A stretch of 11,012 bases of DNA from Flavobacteriaceae bacterium. Its GTDB lineage: Bacteria > Bacteroidota > Bacteroidia > Flavobacteriales > Flavobacteriaceae. The stretch covers positions 1 to 11,012 of the forward strand of contig JABSPP010000029.1 of the NCBI GenBank assembly GCA_013214275.1, in the 5' to 3' direction. The position numbers were made by a program, and so were the translations under genes. Shown here piece after piece: positions 1 to 7,451 of the stretch. The notes under the pieces were generated by a model. The model ran no database searches, had not been told where the DNA came from, and worked only from the letters and a program-made list of their open reading frames with translations. The stretch's first letter is position 1. The number at the start of each line of letters is the position of its first letter.

Positions 1-192
1 ATAATCCCAAATTTTCTCATTATTCGCACCATATTTGTCTACATTAATTCCTTCCACATCTTCAAAATAAGTATTTCCTCCAAAATGATTTCTTTTGCCT
101 GCGACCAAACATTTTTTTTCTGTCTTGTTCATTTCGCCAGCCAAAACAGACCCAAACAGCCCAGCTCCTAGAATAACAAAATCATACTTCAT
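1..192 (-). CDS. glf: UDP-galactopyranose mutase homologue, N-terminal 64 codons (cut by window edge, atypical)
   Basis: Glf is an FAD flavoenzyme that interconverts UDP-galactopyranose and UDP-galactofuranose for surface glycans. Reading leftwards from ATG 192-190, the protein starts with a Rossmann dinucleotide-binding motif (VILGAGLFGS, residues 6-15), then KRNHFGGN (33-40) and a GIN-x-DKYG stretch. This order is diagnostic of Glf. Two features are odd. The residue before KRNH, normally Asp or Glu and expected to bind the FAD ribose, is Gly32. The His-containing segment (HIFHT in E. coli-type enzymes) that normally follows KYGA is absent, so KYGA runs straight into NNEKIWDY. The frame stays open, so this could be an in-frame-deleted, inactive or repurposed copy. 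The start overlaps the rfbC stop by 11 bases, which implies translational coupling in the sugar operon. The rest of the gene lies outside the window, so integrity cannot be judged. Confidence 0.85.
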   Translation of the reverse strand, partial: MKYDFVILGAGLFGSVLAGEMNKTEKKCLVAGKRNHFGGNTYFEDVEGINVDKYGANNEKIWDY

Positions 193-733
193 TCCTAAGC
201 GATTTAAAAGTTTGTAAACGTTGATCTTTTTCCGACAGGATAACTTCTTCCTGCTTTAGCATCCAATTGATATCCAGTTCCTTGTCATTGTACATAATTC
301 CTCCTTCAGATGCTTTGTTGTAATAATTATCACACTTGTAGCTGAAGATTGTATTGTCTTCAAGTACTGAAAACCCATGTGCAAAACCTCTAGGTACGAA
401 CAACTGCTTATTATTTTCTTCAGAAAGAATTACCGAAAATGTTTTTCCAAAAGTTGCAGATTCTGGTCTTAAATCCACCACCACGTCTAAAGCTTTTCCT
501 TTGATCACTCGTACTAGTTTTGCTTGGGCATACTCTCCTGTTTGAAAATGGAGTCCTCTTAAAACACCTCTGTCAGATTCAGATTGGTTGTCTTGCACAA
601 AATGGATATCTAAACCTGTTTTTTCAGCAAATAACTTTTGATTGAAACTCTCAAAGAAATACCCTCGGTCATCACCAAAAATTTGGGGCTCGATTAGAAA
701 ACAATCTTTAAGTCCAGTCTTAATAACGTTCAT
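182..733 (-). CDS. rfbC: dTDP-4-dehydrorhamnose 3,5-epimerase
   Basis: RfbC (RmlC) epimerises dTDP-4-keto-6-deoxy-D-glucose at C3 and C5 to the L-rhamnose configuration, the third step of dTDP-L-rhamnose synthesis in the cytoplasm. The 183-residue length is normal for this cupin enzyme. Visible family marks are DDRGYFFE (21-28), the RGLHFQ motif with catalytic-type His62, VPRGFAHGF (113-121), Tyr132 at the catalytic tyrosine position, Tyr138, and SEKD with Asp170 that would pair with His62. Nothing essential is missing. The ATG shares its A with the TAA stop of rfbA (TAATG, 1-base overlap), and the stop overlaps the glf-like start by 11 bases, so the gene is embedded in one operon. There is no Shine-Dalgarno; translation probably depends on coupling to rfbA. 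Confidence 0.97.
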   Translation of the reverse strand: MNVIKTGLKDCFLIEPQIFGDDRGYFFESFNQKLFAEKTGLDIHFVQDNQSESDRGVLRGLHFQTGEYAQAKLVRVIKGKALDVVVDLRPESATFGKTFSVILSEENNKQLFVPRGFAHGFSVLEDNTIFSYKCDNYYNKASEGGIMYNDKELDINWMLKQEEVILSEKDQRLQTFKSLRNEV

Positions 734-1587
734 TAGAGGTCTTGTAAGTGTTTCCCGTAACCACTCTTTAAAAGGGGTTTCGCTAATTTGTGTAATTCTT
801 CCCGTGTAATAAAGCCACTTTGGTATGCTGCTTGTTCTATTGCCCCAATTTTTAAACCTTGACGTTCTTCAATTACCTGAACAAATTGCGATGCCTGCAT
901 TAAGGAATGAAATGTCCCTGTATCTAACCAAGCCGTTCCTCTATCCAAAATTGCAACCTGAAGCTTGCCCCTTTTCAAGTACTCTTTGTTGATATCAGTG
1001 ATTTCCAACTCTCCTCTATCGCTTGGGACAATGTTTTTAGCAATTTCTACTACCGAGTTATCATAAAAGTAAATTCCCGGAACTGCATAATTTGATTTGG
1101 GTATCGCGGGTTTCTCTTCTATAGAAATGGCCTTTCCATTTTCATCAAACGCTACCACACCGTATCGTTCTGGGTCGTGTACGTGGTAGGCATAGATGAT
1201 GCCCCCGTCGGGATTATTGTTTGCTTTCAGAAGTTCTGCTAATCCAGAGCCATAGAAAATATTATCTCCTAGGATAAGGGCTACCTTGTCTTGTCCAATA
1301 AAAGATGCGCCTATTATAAATGCTTCTGCCAATCCGTTGGGATGTTCTTGCACTGCATATTCAAACCGACATCCAATTTGTGATCCACTTCTCAATAATT
1401 TTTTAAATAACGGTAAGTCTCTCGGAGTAGAAATGATCAGAATTTCTGATATTCCCGCAGAAATTAGCGTAGATATTGGATAATACACCATAGGCTTATC
1501 AAATATAGGCATCAGTTGTTTGCTTACCGAAATAGTAAGCGGATGCAGTCTTGTTCCAGATCCTCCTGCTAGTACAATCCCTTTCAT
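733..1587 (-). CDS. rfbA: Glucose-1-phosphate thymidylyltransferase
   Basis: RfbA (RmlA) joins dTTP and glucose 1-phosphate to give dTDP-glucose and pyrophosphate, the committed step of dTDP-L-rhamnose synthesis. The 284-residue protein has the full nucleotidyltransferase signature: LAGGSGTRLHPLT (6-18), SKQLMPIFDKPM (22-33), QEHPNGLAEAF (80-90), LGDNIFYG (106-113) with metal-binding-type Asp108, EEKP (157-160), and AWLDTGT (219-225) with the second metal ligand Asp222. The length is typical of the short RmlA class and the catalytic residues look intact. It lies between rfbB (1-base gap upstream) and rfbC (1-base overlap downstream). Feedback control by dTDP-rhamnose is known for the family but is not visible here. 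Confidence 0.98.
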   Translation of the reverse strand: MKGIVLAGGSGTRLHPLTISVSKQLMPIFDKPMVYYPISTLISAGISEILIISTPRDLPLFKKLLRSGSQIGCRFEYAVQEHPNGLAEAFIIGASFIGQDKVALILGDNIFYGSGLAELLKANNNPDGGIIYAYHVHDPERYGVVAFDENGKAISIEEKPAIPKSNYAVPGIYFYDNSVVEIAKNIVPSDRGELEITDINKEYLKRGKLQVAILDRGTAWLDTGTFHSLMQASQFVQVIEERQGLKIGAIEQAAYQSGFITREELHKLAKPLLKSGYGKHLQDL

Positions 1588-1588
1588 T

Positions 1589-2599
1589 TTATTCCTGATA
1601 TTTTTGAAGATACCATTCGATGGTCTTTAAAATCCCTGATTCAAAATTTTCATCAGCCTTCCAACCTAAATTTTCTTCTAATTTAGTTGCGTCGATCGCA
1701 TATCTAAAATCGTGTCCTGGTCTATCTGTCACAAAAGAAATTTGTTCTCTGTAAGAAGTTTCTTTTGGCTTTTTTTGATCTAAAAGTTTACATATAGTAT
1801 TTGCAATGTAGAGATTATTTCTTTCATTACTCCCGCCAATATTATAAGTCTCTCCAGAAGTTCCGTGTTTAAAAACCAGATCAATGCCCTTACAGTGATC
1901 AAGTACATATAGCCAATCTCGAATATTTTTCCCGTCACCATAAATAGGGATGTCTTCACCGTTAATGGCTTTTCGAATGATCGTGGGAATTAATTTTTCA
2001 TCATGTTGTTTTGGTCCATAATTGTTGGAACAATTCGTAGTTACCACATTCATTCCATAGGTATGAAAATAACTTCTTACCATAAAATCTGAGGATGCTT
2101 TAGACGCACTATATGGACTATTTGGTGCATATGGAGTTTCCTCAGTAAATACCCCCGTTTTCCCTAATGTTCCATAAACCTCATCTGTAGATACGTGTAG
2201 GAATCTAGCCTCTGAAAATTCTGATTTACACGTATTCAGATTTTCCATCCAGTGATTCTTCGCAACATCTAACAATGTAAAAGTTCCGAAAACATTCGTT
2301 CGGATAAAAGTGTCTGGCTTCTTGATAGAATTATCTACATGCGATTCAGCTGCAAAATGAAGTACTCCTTGAAAATTATATTTCTCAAAAAGAGAAGAAA
2401 CCAGTTCTCTATCACATATATCTCCTTTTACAAAGGTATACCTAGGATTTCCATTAACTTCGGCTAGATGATCTAAATTTCCTGCATAGGTAAGTGAATC
2501 TATATTAACCAGATGAACATCAGTATTATTCTCTAGAAAATATGGAATAAAGTTTGAGCCTATAAAACCAGCTCCACCGCTGACTAAATATGGTTGCAT
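1589..2599 (-). CDS. rfbB: dTDP-glucose 4,6-dehydratase
   Basis: RfbB (RmlB) converts dTDP-glucose to dTDP-4-keto-6-deoxyglucose using tightly bound NAD+. It is an extended short-chain dehydrogenase of 336 residues, close to the usual length. The NAD-binding GGAGFIGSNF motif is at 8-17, Asp34 ends the second beta strand (NIDSLTYAGN), FAAESHVDNS is at 82-91, the active-site triplet Thr138-Asp139-Glu140 lies in STDEVYG, and the catalytic YxxxK is Tyr163/Lys167. NCSNNYGP and the EKLIP stretch mark the sugar-nucleotide pocket. The start immediately follows the stop of the Wzz-like gene with no gap. The product could also feed other deoxysugar pathways, but the adjacent rfbA and rfbC argue for rhamnose or a related 6-deoxyhexose. 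Confidence 0.98.
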   Translation of the reverse strand: MQPYLVSGGAGFIGSNFIPYFLENNTDVHLVNIDSLTYAGNLDHLAEVNGNPRYTFVKGDICDRELVSSLFEKYNFQGVLHFAAESHVDNSIKKPDTFIRTNVFGTFTLLDVAKNHWMENLNTCKSEFSEARFLHVSTDEVYGTLGKTGVFTEETPYAPNSPYSASKASSDFMVRSYFHTYGMNVVTTNCSNNYGPKQHDEKLIPTIIRKAINGEDIPIYGDGKNIRDWLYVLDHCKGIDLVFKHGTSGETYNIGGSNERNNLYIANTICKLLDQKKPKETSYREQISFVTDRPGHDFRYAIDATKLEENLGWKADENFESGILKTIEWYLQKYQE

Positions 2600-3640
2600 T
2601 TATTTCTTTTTATACCCTTCTAAATAGGCATTTAACTTAATCAATAATAAGAAAGAGATCATAAGAATAAAACCTAAAACACCGTAAATGATAATCTTAT
2701 TTTGAGTAATTCCAGTAATCTTATATCCAATCGGTTGAAAATTTGAGACCACATTTACAATTTCAGATTTTTTAGCAATATCTGTTGATACTACCCTTAA
2801 TTCATTAGCGACTGTTCTATTTACTTTAAACAGCTCCAATTCTTTGGTTTCACGTCGGTCTCCTCCAAGATCAATATTTGTTCCTGTTGTTTGTTTCTTG
2901 GCTTCATCTAACATCACTTTATTGTAAACTTTTCGCAAGGAGTCAACATCTCTTAAATTTTGTCTCAAAATGGAATCTGAACGATATAAGTCTTCTTTTT
3001 TGAGTATTTTTAGTCTATTGTAATATTTATTCTCTTCAATAGAGGAAACAATTGTCTCTCCTAGTTTTTCAAAAATTTTATTGTTTTGAGCTTTGACATG
3101 AATTTTGTGTAACTTATAATCATAGTCGGTAAACTCTTGTTCAAAATCTCTGAAGGTGTAATTCCTTACTGATGCAGTATCAACAGAAGTTATTAGTTCG
3201 TCATAAGATTCAAGGATGTCATTATTTGTGATTAGAGGTGTGATCTCAAAACTCACAATAGAAGATGCTAATACACTATCTATTTCAAAGAGAGTTTCCA
3301 ACTGCTGGAATTCTTCCTGGCCTACTAACTCGTTGTAATAATTGATATTGCTGTAAAGCTGTTTTGAGCTCTTAAAGTTGGGCTCTAAGATCATATCAGA
3401 TCCATAAATTGTTTCAGATTTGATTTCTAAATAACCACCAAACGCTGCTCCAACCATAGCAGAGATCCCTAATTTTAATATATTTTCTTTAATAAAAAGG
3501 AGAATTTGGATGAAAAAGTGAAATATTCCAGTAAGGATTTTCCCAATAAACTGAAAAAATTTCTTAAAACCATTTCCAATAATTACAAACAAAGACCCTA
3601 GGTCTACCTCTTCTTCTTTGTTCTGTTGATTGATTGACAT
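2600..3640 (-). CDS. Wzz/PCP-like chain-length-determinant family membrane protein
   Basis: This 346-residue protein has the topology of a polysaccharide co-polymerase. There is a short acidic cytoplasmic N-terminus (EEEVDLG, 9-15), an amphipathic or hydrophobic stretch at 30-50, a first membrane span at about 53-72, and a periplasmic domain at about 73-314. A Lys/Glu/Leu-rich part of that domain (about 205-290) probably forms helical hairpins. A second span follows at about 315-336, with a basic tail (EGYKKK). The 'EEEVDLGxLF..IGxGF' opening resembles proteins annotated as chain-length determinants in Flavobacteriia. Family members set glycan chain length or help export it; no kinase domain is fused here. 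Its stop abuts rfbB, fitting a role in the same surface polysaccharide. The family is assigned from topology and context rather than from a strong motif. Confidence 0.75.
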   Translation of the reverse strand: MSINQQNKEEEVDLGSLFVIIGNGFKKFFQFIGKILTGIFHFFIQILLFIKENILKLGISAMVGAAFGGYLEIKSETIYGSDMILEPNFKSSKQLYSNINYYNELVGQEEFQQLETLFEIDSVLASSIVSFEITPLITNNDILESYDELITSVDTASVRNYTFRDFEQEFTDYDYKLHKIHVKAQNNKIFEKLGETIVSSIEENKYYNRLKILKKEDLYRSDSILRQNLRDVDSLRKVYNKVMLDEAKKQTTGTNIDLGGDRRETKELELFKVNRTVANELRVVSTDIAKKSEIVNVVSNFQPIGYKITGITQNKIIIYGVLGFILMISFLLLIKLNAYLEGYKKK

Positions 3641-3666
3641 ACTTCTGTAATTGTTAAAGTTTTTAT

Positions 3667-5346
3667 TTAAAATATCTGTTCTAGTATTCGCTGAGTAATT
3701 GCATAAGTAGGGATAACACCCGTCATCCCTAAACCTCCTGAAGCTAGTGTAGCTCCAGTTTCAAGAGGGTTGTCTGATGCATAATACGCATATCTTACTT
3801 TTACGTTTTCAGAAATATTCCCTCTGATCTTAGAAGCAGATTGAATGGCTTTCTGATAATGTGCTCCTTCCATCTCCAATACGATCACATTCCATGTAGA
3901 ATGGTGAAAAAATCTCAATAAGTCTTTGTTTTGCAGGGATGTCCCTAGTACTGTTACCATGGTTCCATCAAAAGATGTAACACCAAACCCTTCGAGATCT
4001 TCTTTTGATAACTCATTTTTAAAAGGATAGTTGTCTGCAGTGCCTTCAAAAACATGTGCTGTAGGAATCATGATATCCCCTTTGCCTCCTTCTAAGATTC
4101 CAGCTTTTCCCATGATAGATATGGACACAACATCTAAATGAGTAGCAGATTTCCCATCTTTATAAGGTTTCAGCAGTTCATCCATTATCTCATAAGCTTG
4201 CTCTCCAAAGGCATAATCCATGACAACAATTACGGGATTACTTCCTTTAGAATTTACTTCCGTAAAACGTATTTGATCAAAATTTATTTTAGCTGTATCG
4301 ATCACTTGGACGTTAATGTTGGCTCCTGAGGTATCTTTTATGTAGACCAGTCGGTTATTAGAGGCATACTCTTTTATTTTTGAAAATAATGATTTGCTCT
4401 CTTTGTTACTCAACAACTGAAATAATTCAAATCCTTCGTATTCTTCTGCTTGTTTGGGTAATGCGTTTGTTGCATAAATAGTATTTAATACACTATGCAT
4501 GTTAGCACTTATAATATGAATAGGTCTTTCCAGAAGGCCTTTTTCCTTGAGCACCTTTTTTACATTATTTGCCCAGATCTCTCCATAGATATGATGTCCA
4601 ATACTCTCATGTAATACAGAGCTAAAGGTAATTGTCCTTTTTCTCTGGTGAAGCCCCTCATTCATTGCCAATTTACCAAGCCAATAAATAATTTGGAAAA
4701 ATCGGTCAGGATTCTCATTACTTGACAAGATGTCATAGGTGTCTGCTACTTCATCATAAGTTCTCCCGAGAATATTTCCTAAGTGGGCAATGGTGATTTC
4801 TCTTTGAGTATCATCAAGTAGTTTGTTGTTGAGAACAATATCCTCTAAATGAATCCACTCTCTAATGGTATTTACACCCATATCGATAAGAACTCTCTCT
4901 TTGATTTTATGAGATTCAATAAACAAAAATGTGAGGTGTGTGAGGATATCATAGATTTCAGATCTCCCACGAGTAATCTCAATGTTCATTTGATCCTTAT
5001 CTATTCTGTAACAGTTTCTTCTTCTCTTTGGGGGAATGATGACTTTAAAATGAGAATTGGCGTATCTTTCGTTGGCAGTTAAATTAATAAACTGACATTC
5101 CTCTATCCCTTCTGGTAATCGCTCAATAACATAGACTAGTCCATTTAACTCTACCCGATCCTCAGCTATAGAACCGTAGATTTCTGGTCTTAGCAAGAGT
5201 AGTGATTTTCTCAATGTTTGACCTGAAACTCCCATAGGCTTATAGTATCCCCTACTAAAAAGATGTCGCATAGAAATGTAAAGCTTTTCTATAGCGTTGG
5301 TAGATTCCTGTGCTCTGGTTTGTTTTTTGTACTCTTTTTGTATCAT
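3667..5346 (-). CDS. Uncharacterised 559-residue protein with a phosphorylase-like C-terminal half
   Basis: I do not recognise a proven function. It resembles long conserved hypothetical proteins of Bacteroidota; I think the family carries a DUF number (possibly DUF6909) but cannot confirm that. There is no signal peptide or membrane span, so it is probably cytoplasmic. Residues 1-240 are charged and mostly helical. A HESIGHH motif sits at 246-252. From about 405 the pattern recalls the nucleoside phosphorylase/nucleosidase superfamily: GKAGILEGGKGDIMIP (413-428) like the loop before GDxxIP, LEMEGAH (490-496) like the ribose-binding MEG/MEA motif, and YASDN (522-526) like the catalytic SD segment. 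That makes nucleoside or nucleotide chemistry plausible, by inference only. It lies 26 bases before the Wzz-like gene and 37 bases after the protease, with a possible promoter box in that second gap. Confidence 0.8.
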   Translation of the reverse strand: MIQKEYKKQTRAQESTNAIEKLYISMRHLFSRGYYKPMGVSGQTLRKSLLLLRPEIYGSIAEDRVELNGLVYVIERLPEGIEECQFINLTANERYANSHFKVIIPPKRRRNCYRIDKDQMNIEITRGRSEIYDILTHLTFLFIESHKIKERVLIDMGVNTIREWIHLEDIVLNNKLLDDTQREITIAHLGNILGRTYDEVADTYDILSSNENPDRFFQIIYWLGKLAMNEGLHQRKRTITFSSVLHESIGHHIYGEIWANNVKKVLKEKGLLERPIHIISANMHSVLNTIYATNALPKQAEEYEGFELFQLLSNKESKSLFSKIKEYASNNRLVYIKDTSGANINVQVIDTAKINFDQIRFTEVNSKGSNPVIVVMDYAFGEQAYEIMDELLKPYKDGKSATHLDVVSISIMGKAGILEGGKGDIMIPTAHVFEGTADNYPFKNELSKEDLEGFGVTSFDGTMVTVLGTSLQNKDLLRFFHHSTWNVIVLEMEGAHYQKAIQSASKIRGNISENVKVRYAYYASDNPLETGATLASGGLGMTGVIPTYAITQRILEQIF

Positions 5347-5359
5347 CTAATTTAGGGTT

Positions 5360-5367
5360 CAAAGATA
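5360..5367 (-). promoter_or_regulatory. Candidate Bacteroidota -7 box (TATCTTTG) before the 559-residue gene
   Basis: Read on the minus strand, TATCTTTG matches the Bacteroidota sigma consensus TAnnTTTG exactly and lies 13 bases before the ATG at 5346. The gap between the protease stop and this start is only 37 bases. No convincing TTG/TTTG -33 element is seen at the usual distance, and the leader would be under 10 bases. It may give the polysaccharide part of the cluster its own start point, separate from rnpA and the protease. Confidence 0.35.
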
Positions 5368-5383
5368 ACAATTTAGCCTTCAG

Positions 5384-7015
5384 TTAGGCGCCACTTAGGA
5401 TTTCAGTATATCTGCTTTTATCATTTAAAATCTTTACAGCTTCTAAGATAACATTATCGGTGGTTAATCTATTCTTAAAGCTACCCTCTTTAAAATGATA
5501 TCGTTCTAAAATTTCAGCTTGAATTAAGTCTTCCAAGTAGTCCTTGTTCATACTGACTTCTCGAATCTTTTCTACAATTAGTTTTTTTTGTATTTGCTGA
5601 TATTCCTTTAGTAAAAGACCTTGATCTTGGATTGAGTTGTACGCTTTTAAGAATAATGCTTCTTGATCAGTTTTGAAAGTTGTATCAATAGATGACAGAT
5701 AATACTGAAACTTTTTAAAATCTTTAAATTCAAAAGTCTCTGGTTCCGGAATAGAAGGATTTTTATAGTAGTAGTAGGTGATAAAATTAAAAATAGCTCT
5801 TGATTTTAGAAGTTTTTTTGTTGCAGCAGTTCTTTTAATGAACCCTATTTTAATGTCTGGTTGAATTCCACCACCATCATACACAACCCTTCCATTTTTT
5901 GTCTGAAAAGCTGCAACAGCTTTATCAGAGAACTTAAGAACAACCCCGTCTTCATTTCTACTTGCATAATCTAACTCTTGAATACACCTACCACTTGGGG
6001 TGTAATATTTTGAAATTGTGATTTTAGCTTGAGTCCCATAAGTAAGTGGGAAATAGCGCTGAACCAAGCCTTTTCCGAAGGATCTTTCTCCCAATACTAC
6101 AGCTCTGTCAAAATCTTGCAAGGCTCCCCCAACAATTTCGGAGGCTGAAGCAGATTTCTCGTTCATCAAAACAGTCAGTGGGATGTCTAAGTCTAATGGT
6201 TTTTTGTTGGCTTTATAAGCGTTACTCCATTTCTTGACTTTTGCTTTTGTTGTTACTATGGTGCTGCCTTTTGGTAAAAAGAAATTAGCGATATTAATTG
6301 CTTCAAATAATGATCCTCCAGGATTTTCTCTTAAATCGAAGACCAGCTGTTTCATCCCTTTACCCTTAAGTTCAGTAAAGGCTTTTTTTACTTCAGAGGA
6401 CGCTTTTTCATTAAATCGTGTTAATACAATATAACCAGTCTCTTTGTCGATCATATCAAAAAATGGAACAGGATTGACAACAACTTTTTCTCGAACGACA
6501 GTTAGTTGTTTTTTTTCTCCTTGTCTGTCTATCTCTATTTGAATGCTTGTATTAGGTGTTCCTTTTAAAAATTGAGATAGTTGTTCTTGTTTTATATTTT
6601 GAAGCTGCTGACCATTGGCTTTAGTAATAATATCACCAGCTTTCAACCCCTTTCTGTCTGCCTCATACCCTTTGTAAACGCTAGTGATAATAATTCCTTT
6701 TTTATCATAGTACACAGAAATTCCAATTCCAGCATACTCTCCTTCTCTTCTTATTCTTGCTTCTTCAACAGCCTGCTCATCATAATAGTTGGTGTAGGGA
6801 TCCAAGTCTTTCAGGGTGTTTTTGATGGCTTTATTAGTGAACTCAGCAGGGTTGATTTCATGAACATAGTGCATGTTTAATTCTTTGTATAATTCAGTAT
6901 AAATTTCTAGCTGCTTGGCAACTTCAAAGAATTTAGACTTAAAAGAATAGGTGATTAGTATTAGTGTCATCAAAAAGACGATCACAAGATGTTTTTTAAT
7001 TTTTGTTCGTTGCAT
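5384..7015 (-). CDS. S41-family C-terminal-processing peptidase with PDZ domain
   Basis: This is a serine protease of the CtpA/Prc type, anchored at or exported across the inner membrane to act in the periplasm. Its substrate cannot be deduced. The 543 residues begin with a basic head and one hydrophobic segment (10-23) without a clear cleavage site, then a helical domain. A PDZ domain follows (about 93-175, AGIGISVYY and GLKAGDII), then the peptidase core with FDLRENPGG (226-234). By family spacing the catalytic serine is Ser290 in SASASE and the general base is Lys315 in SFGKG, 25 residues on, with Gln319 after it. The 150-residue C-terminal helical extension is typical of Bacteroidota members. 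The start overlaps rnpA by 20 bases, so the two are probably co-transcribed. The catalytic residues look intact. Confidence 0.95.
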   Translation of the reverse strand: MQRTKIKKHLVIVFLMTLILITYSFKSKFFEVAKQLEIYTELYKELNMHYVHEINPAEFTNKAIKNTLKDLDPYTNYYDEQAVEEARIRREGEYAGIGISVYYDKKGIIITSVYKGYEADRKGLKAGDIITKANGQQLQNIKQEQLSQFLKGTPNTSIQIEIDRQGEKKQLTVVREKVVVNPVPFFDMIDKETGYIVLTRFNEKASSEVKKAFTELKGKGMKQLVFDLRENPGGSLFEAINIANFFLPKGSTIVTTKAKVKKWSNAYKANKKPLDLDIPLTVLMNEKSASASEIVGGALQDFDRAVVLGERSFGKGLVQRYFPLTYGTQAKITISKYYTPSGRCIQELDYASRNEDGVVLKFSDKAVAAFQTKNGRVVYDGGGIQPDIKIGFIKRTAATKKLLKSRAIFNFITYYYYKNPSIPEPETFEFKDFKKFQYYLSSIDTTFKTDQEALFLKAYNSIQDQGLLLKEYQQIQKKLIVEKIREVSMNKDYLEDLIQAEILERYHFKEGSFKNRLTTDNVILEAVKILNDKSRYTEILSGA

Positions 7016-7394
7016 TAGGCTGATTTTTTTCTGCTTTTAAAAATAACGCTAAGACTTCATGAATCTTTTGTTGTGCTTCAAAATAGGAGGGTTCTTTCCT
7101 ACCAAGAAAGTTAAACATAAAAATAAAAGGCTGGTGAAGTTGTCCGTAAAGTTCTTTTTTTTGAATCCTGTAAGCCTCACGGAGTAATCTTTTAATTCTA
7201 TTGCGATCTACTGCTCTTTTGAAATGGCGTTTGGGGACAGAAAACCCTACCTGAGCAGGGAGGTCTGAGGTATGATCTGTTTGCAAATAAACCAATCTAA
7301 TAGGATACTTTTTTACTGATTTTCCCTCTTCAAAAAGTCTCTCAATTAGCTTTCTGCTTTTTAGTTTTTCCTGTTTTCCAAACGTAAGTCTCAT
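6996..7394 (-). CDS. rnpA: Ribonuclease P protein component
   Basis: RnpA is the small basic protein of RNase P; it helps the catalytic RNA (rnpB) bind and cleave pre-tRNA 5' leaders. At 132 residues it is of normal size. It shows the opening LTFGKQEKLKSRKLIERLF, a central VGFSVPKRHFKRAV (49-62) and the signature RNRIKRLLREAYR (64-76). The tail is Lys/Asn-rich. In many phyla rnpA follows rpmH near the origin. Here the upstream neighbour is a divergent acyl-CoA dehydrogenase, and the downstream partner is the S41 peptidase, which overlaps by 20 bases. The only in-frame ATG compatible with the conserved N-terminus is at 7394. A TAAGTTTG sequence begins 14 bases upstream of that ATG, leaving almost no leader if it is the promoter. 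Confidence 0.97.
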   Translation of the reverse strand: MRLTFGKQEKLKSRKLIERLFEEGKSVKKYPIRLVYLQTDHTSDLPAQVGFSVPKRHFKRAVDRNRIKRLLREAYRIQKKELYGQLHQPFIFMFNFLGRKEPSYFEAQQKIHEVLALFLKAEKNQPNATNKN

Positions 7395-7400
7395 TCATTG

Positions 7401-7408
7401 CAAACTTA
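7401..7408 (-). promoter_or_regulatory. Candidate -7 box (TAAGTTTG) for rnpA
   Basis: The minus-strand sequence TAAGTTTG fits TAnnTTTG. Only six bases separate it from the rnpA ATG, so transcription from it would give a leaderless or nearly leaderless mRNA. No well-placed -33 TTTG is visible: a TTTG at 7421-7418 is too close and another is too far. The 75-base divergent gap leaves little room for an alternative. Confidence 0.3.
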
Positions 7409-7443
7409 GTTAAAAACCAAACCTCCATTACCATTATAATTAT

Positions 7444-7451
7444 TATTTTTG
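7444..7451 (+). promoter_or_regulatory. Candidate -7 box (TATTTTTG) for the acyl-CoA dehydrogenase
   Basis: TATTTTTG matches TAnnTTTG exactly and ends 18 bases before the ATG at 7470, leaving a short A-rich leader (ACTAAAAAAATG) of the kind Bacteroidota use in place of a Shine-Dalgarno. No clear -33 TTTG lies about 20 bases upstream. The local sequence is very AT-rich, so chance matches are possible. Confidence 0.4.

Noticed and set aside
112..119. Eight-base A/T run in the glf-like start, with similar runs in the protease and rnpA genes
   Set aside because: Runs of 7-8 A or T recur across this AT-rich window in Lys/Phe codons of intact genes, so they are not evidence of phase variation by themselves.
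5371..5392. Short GCCT...AGGC inverted repeat after the protease stop
   Set aside because: A four-base stem with no following T tract on the minus strand is too weak to call a terminator.
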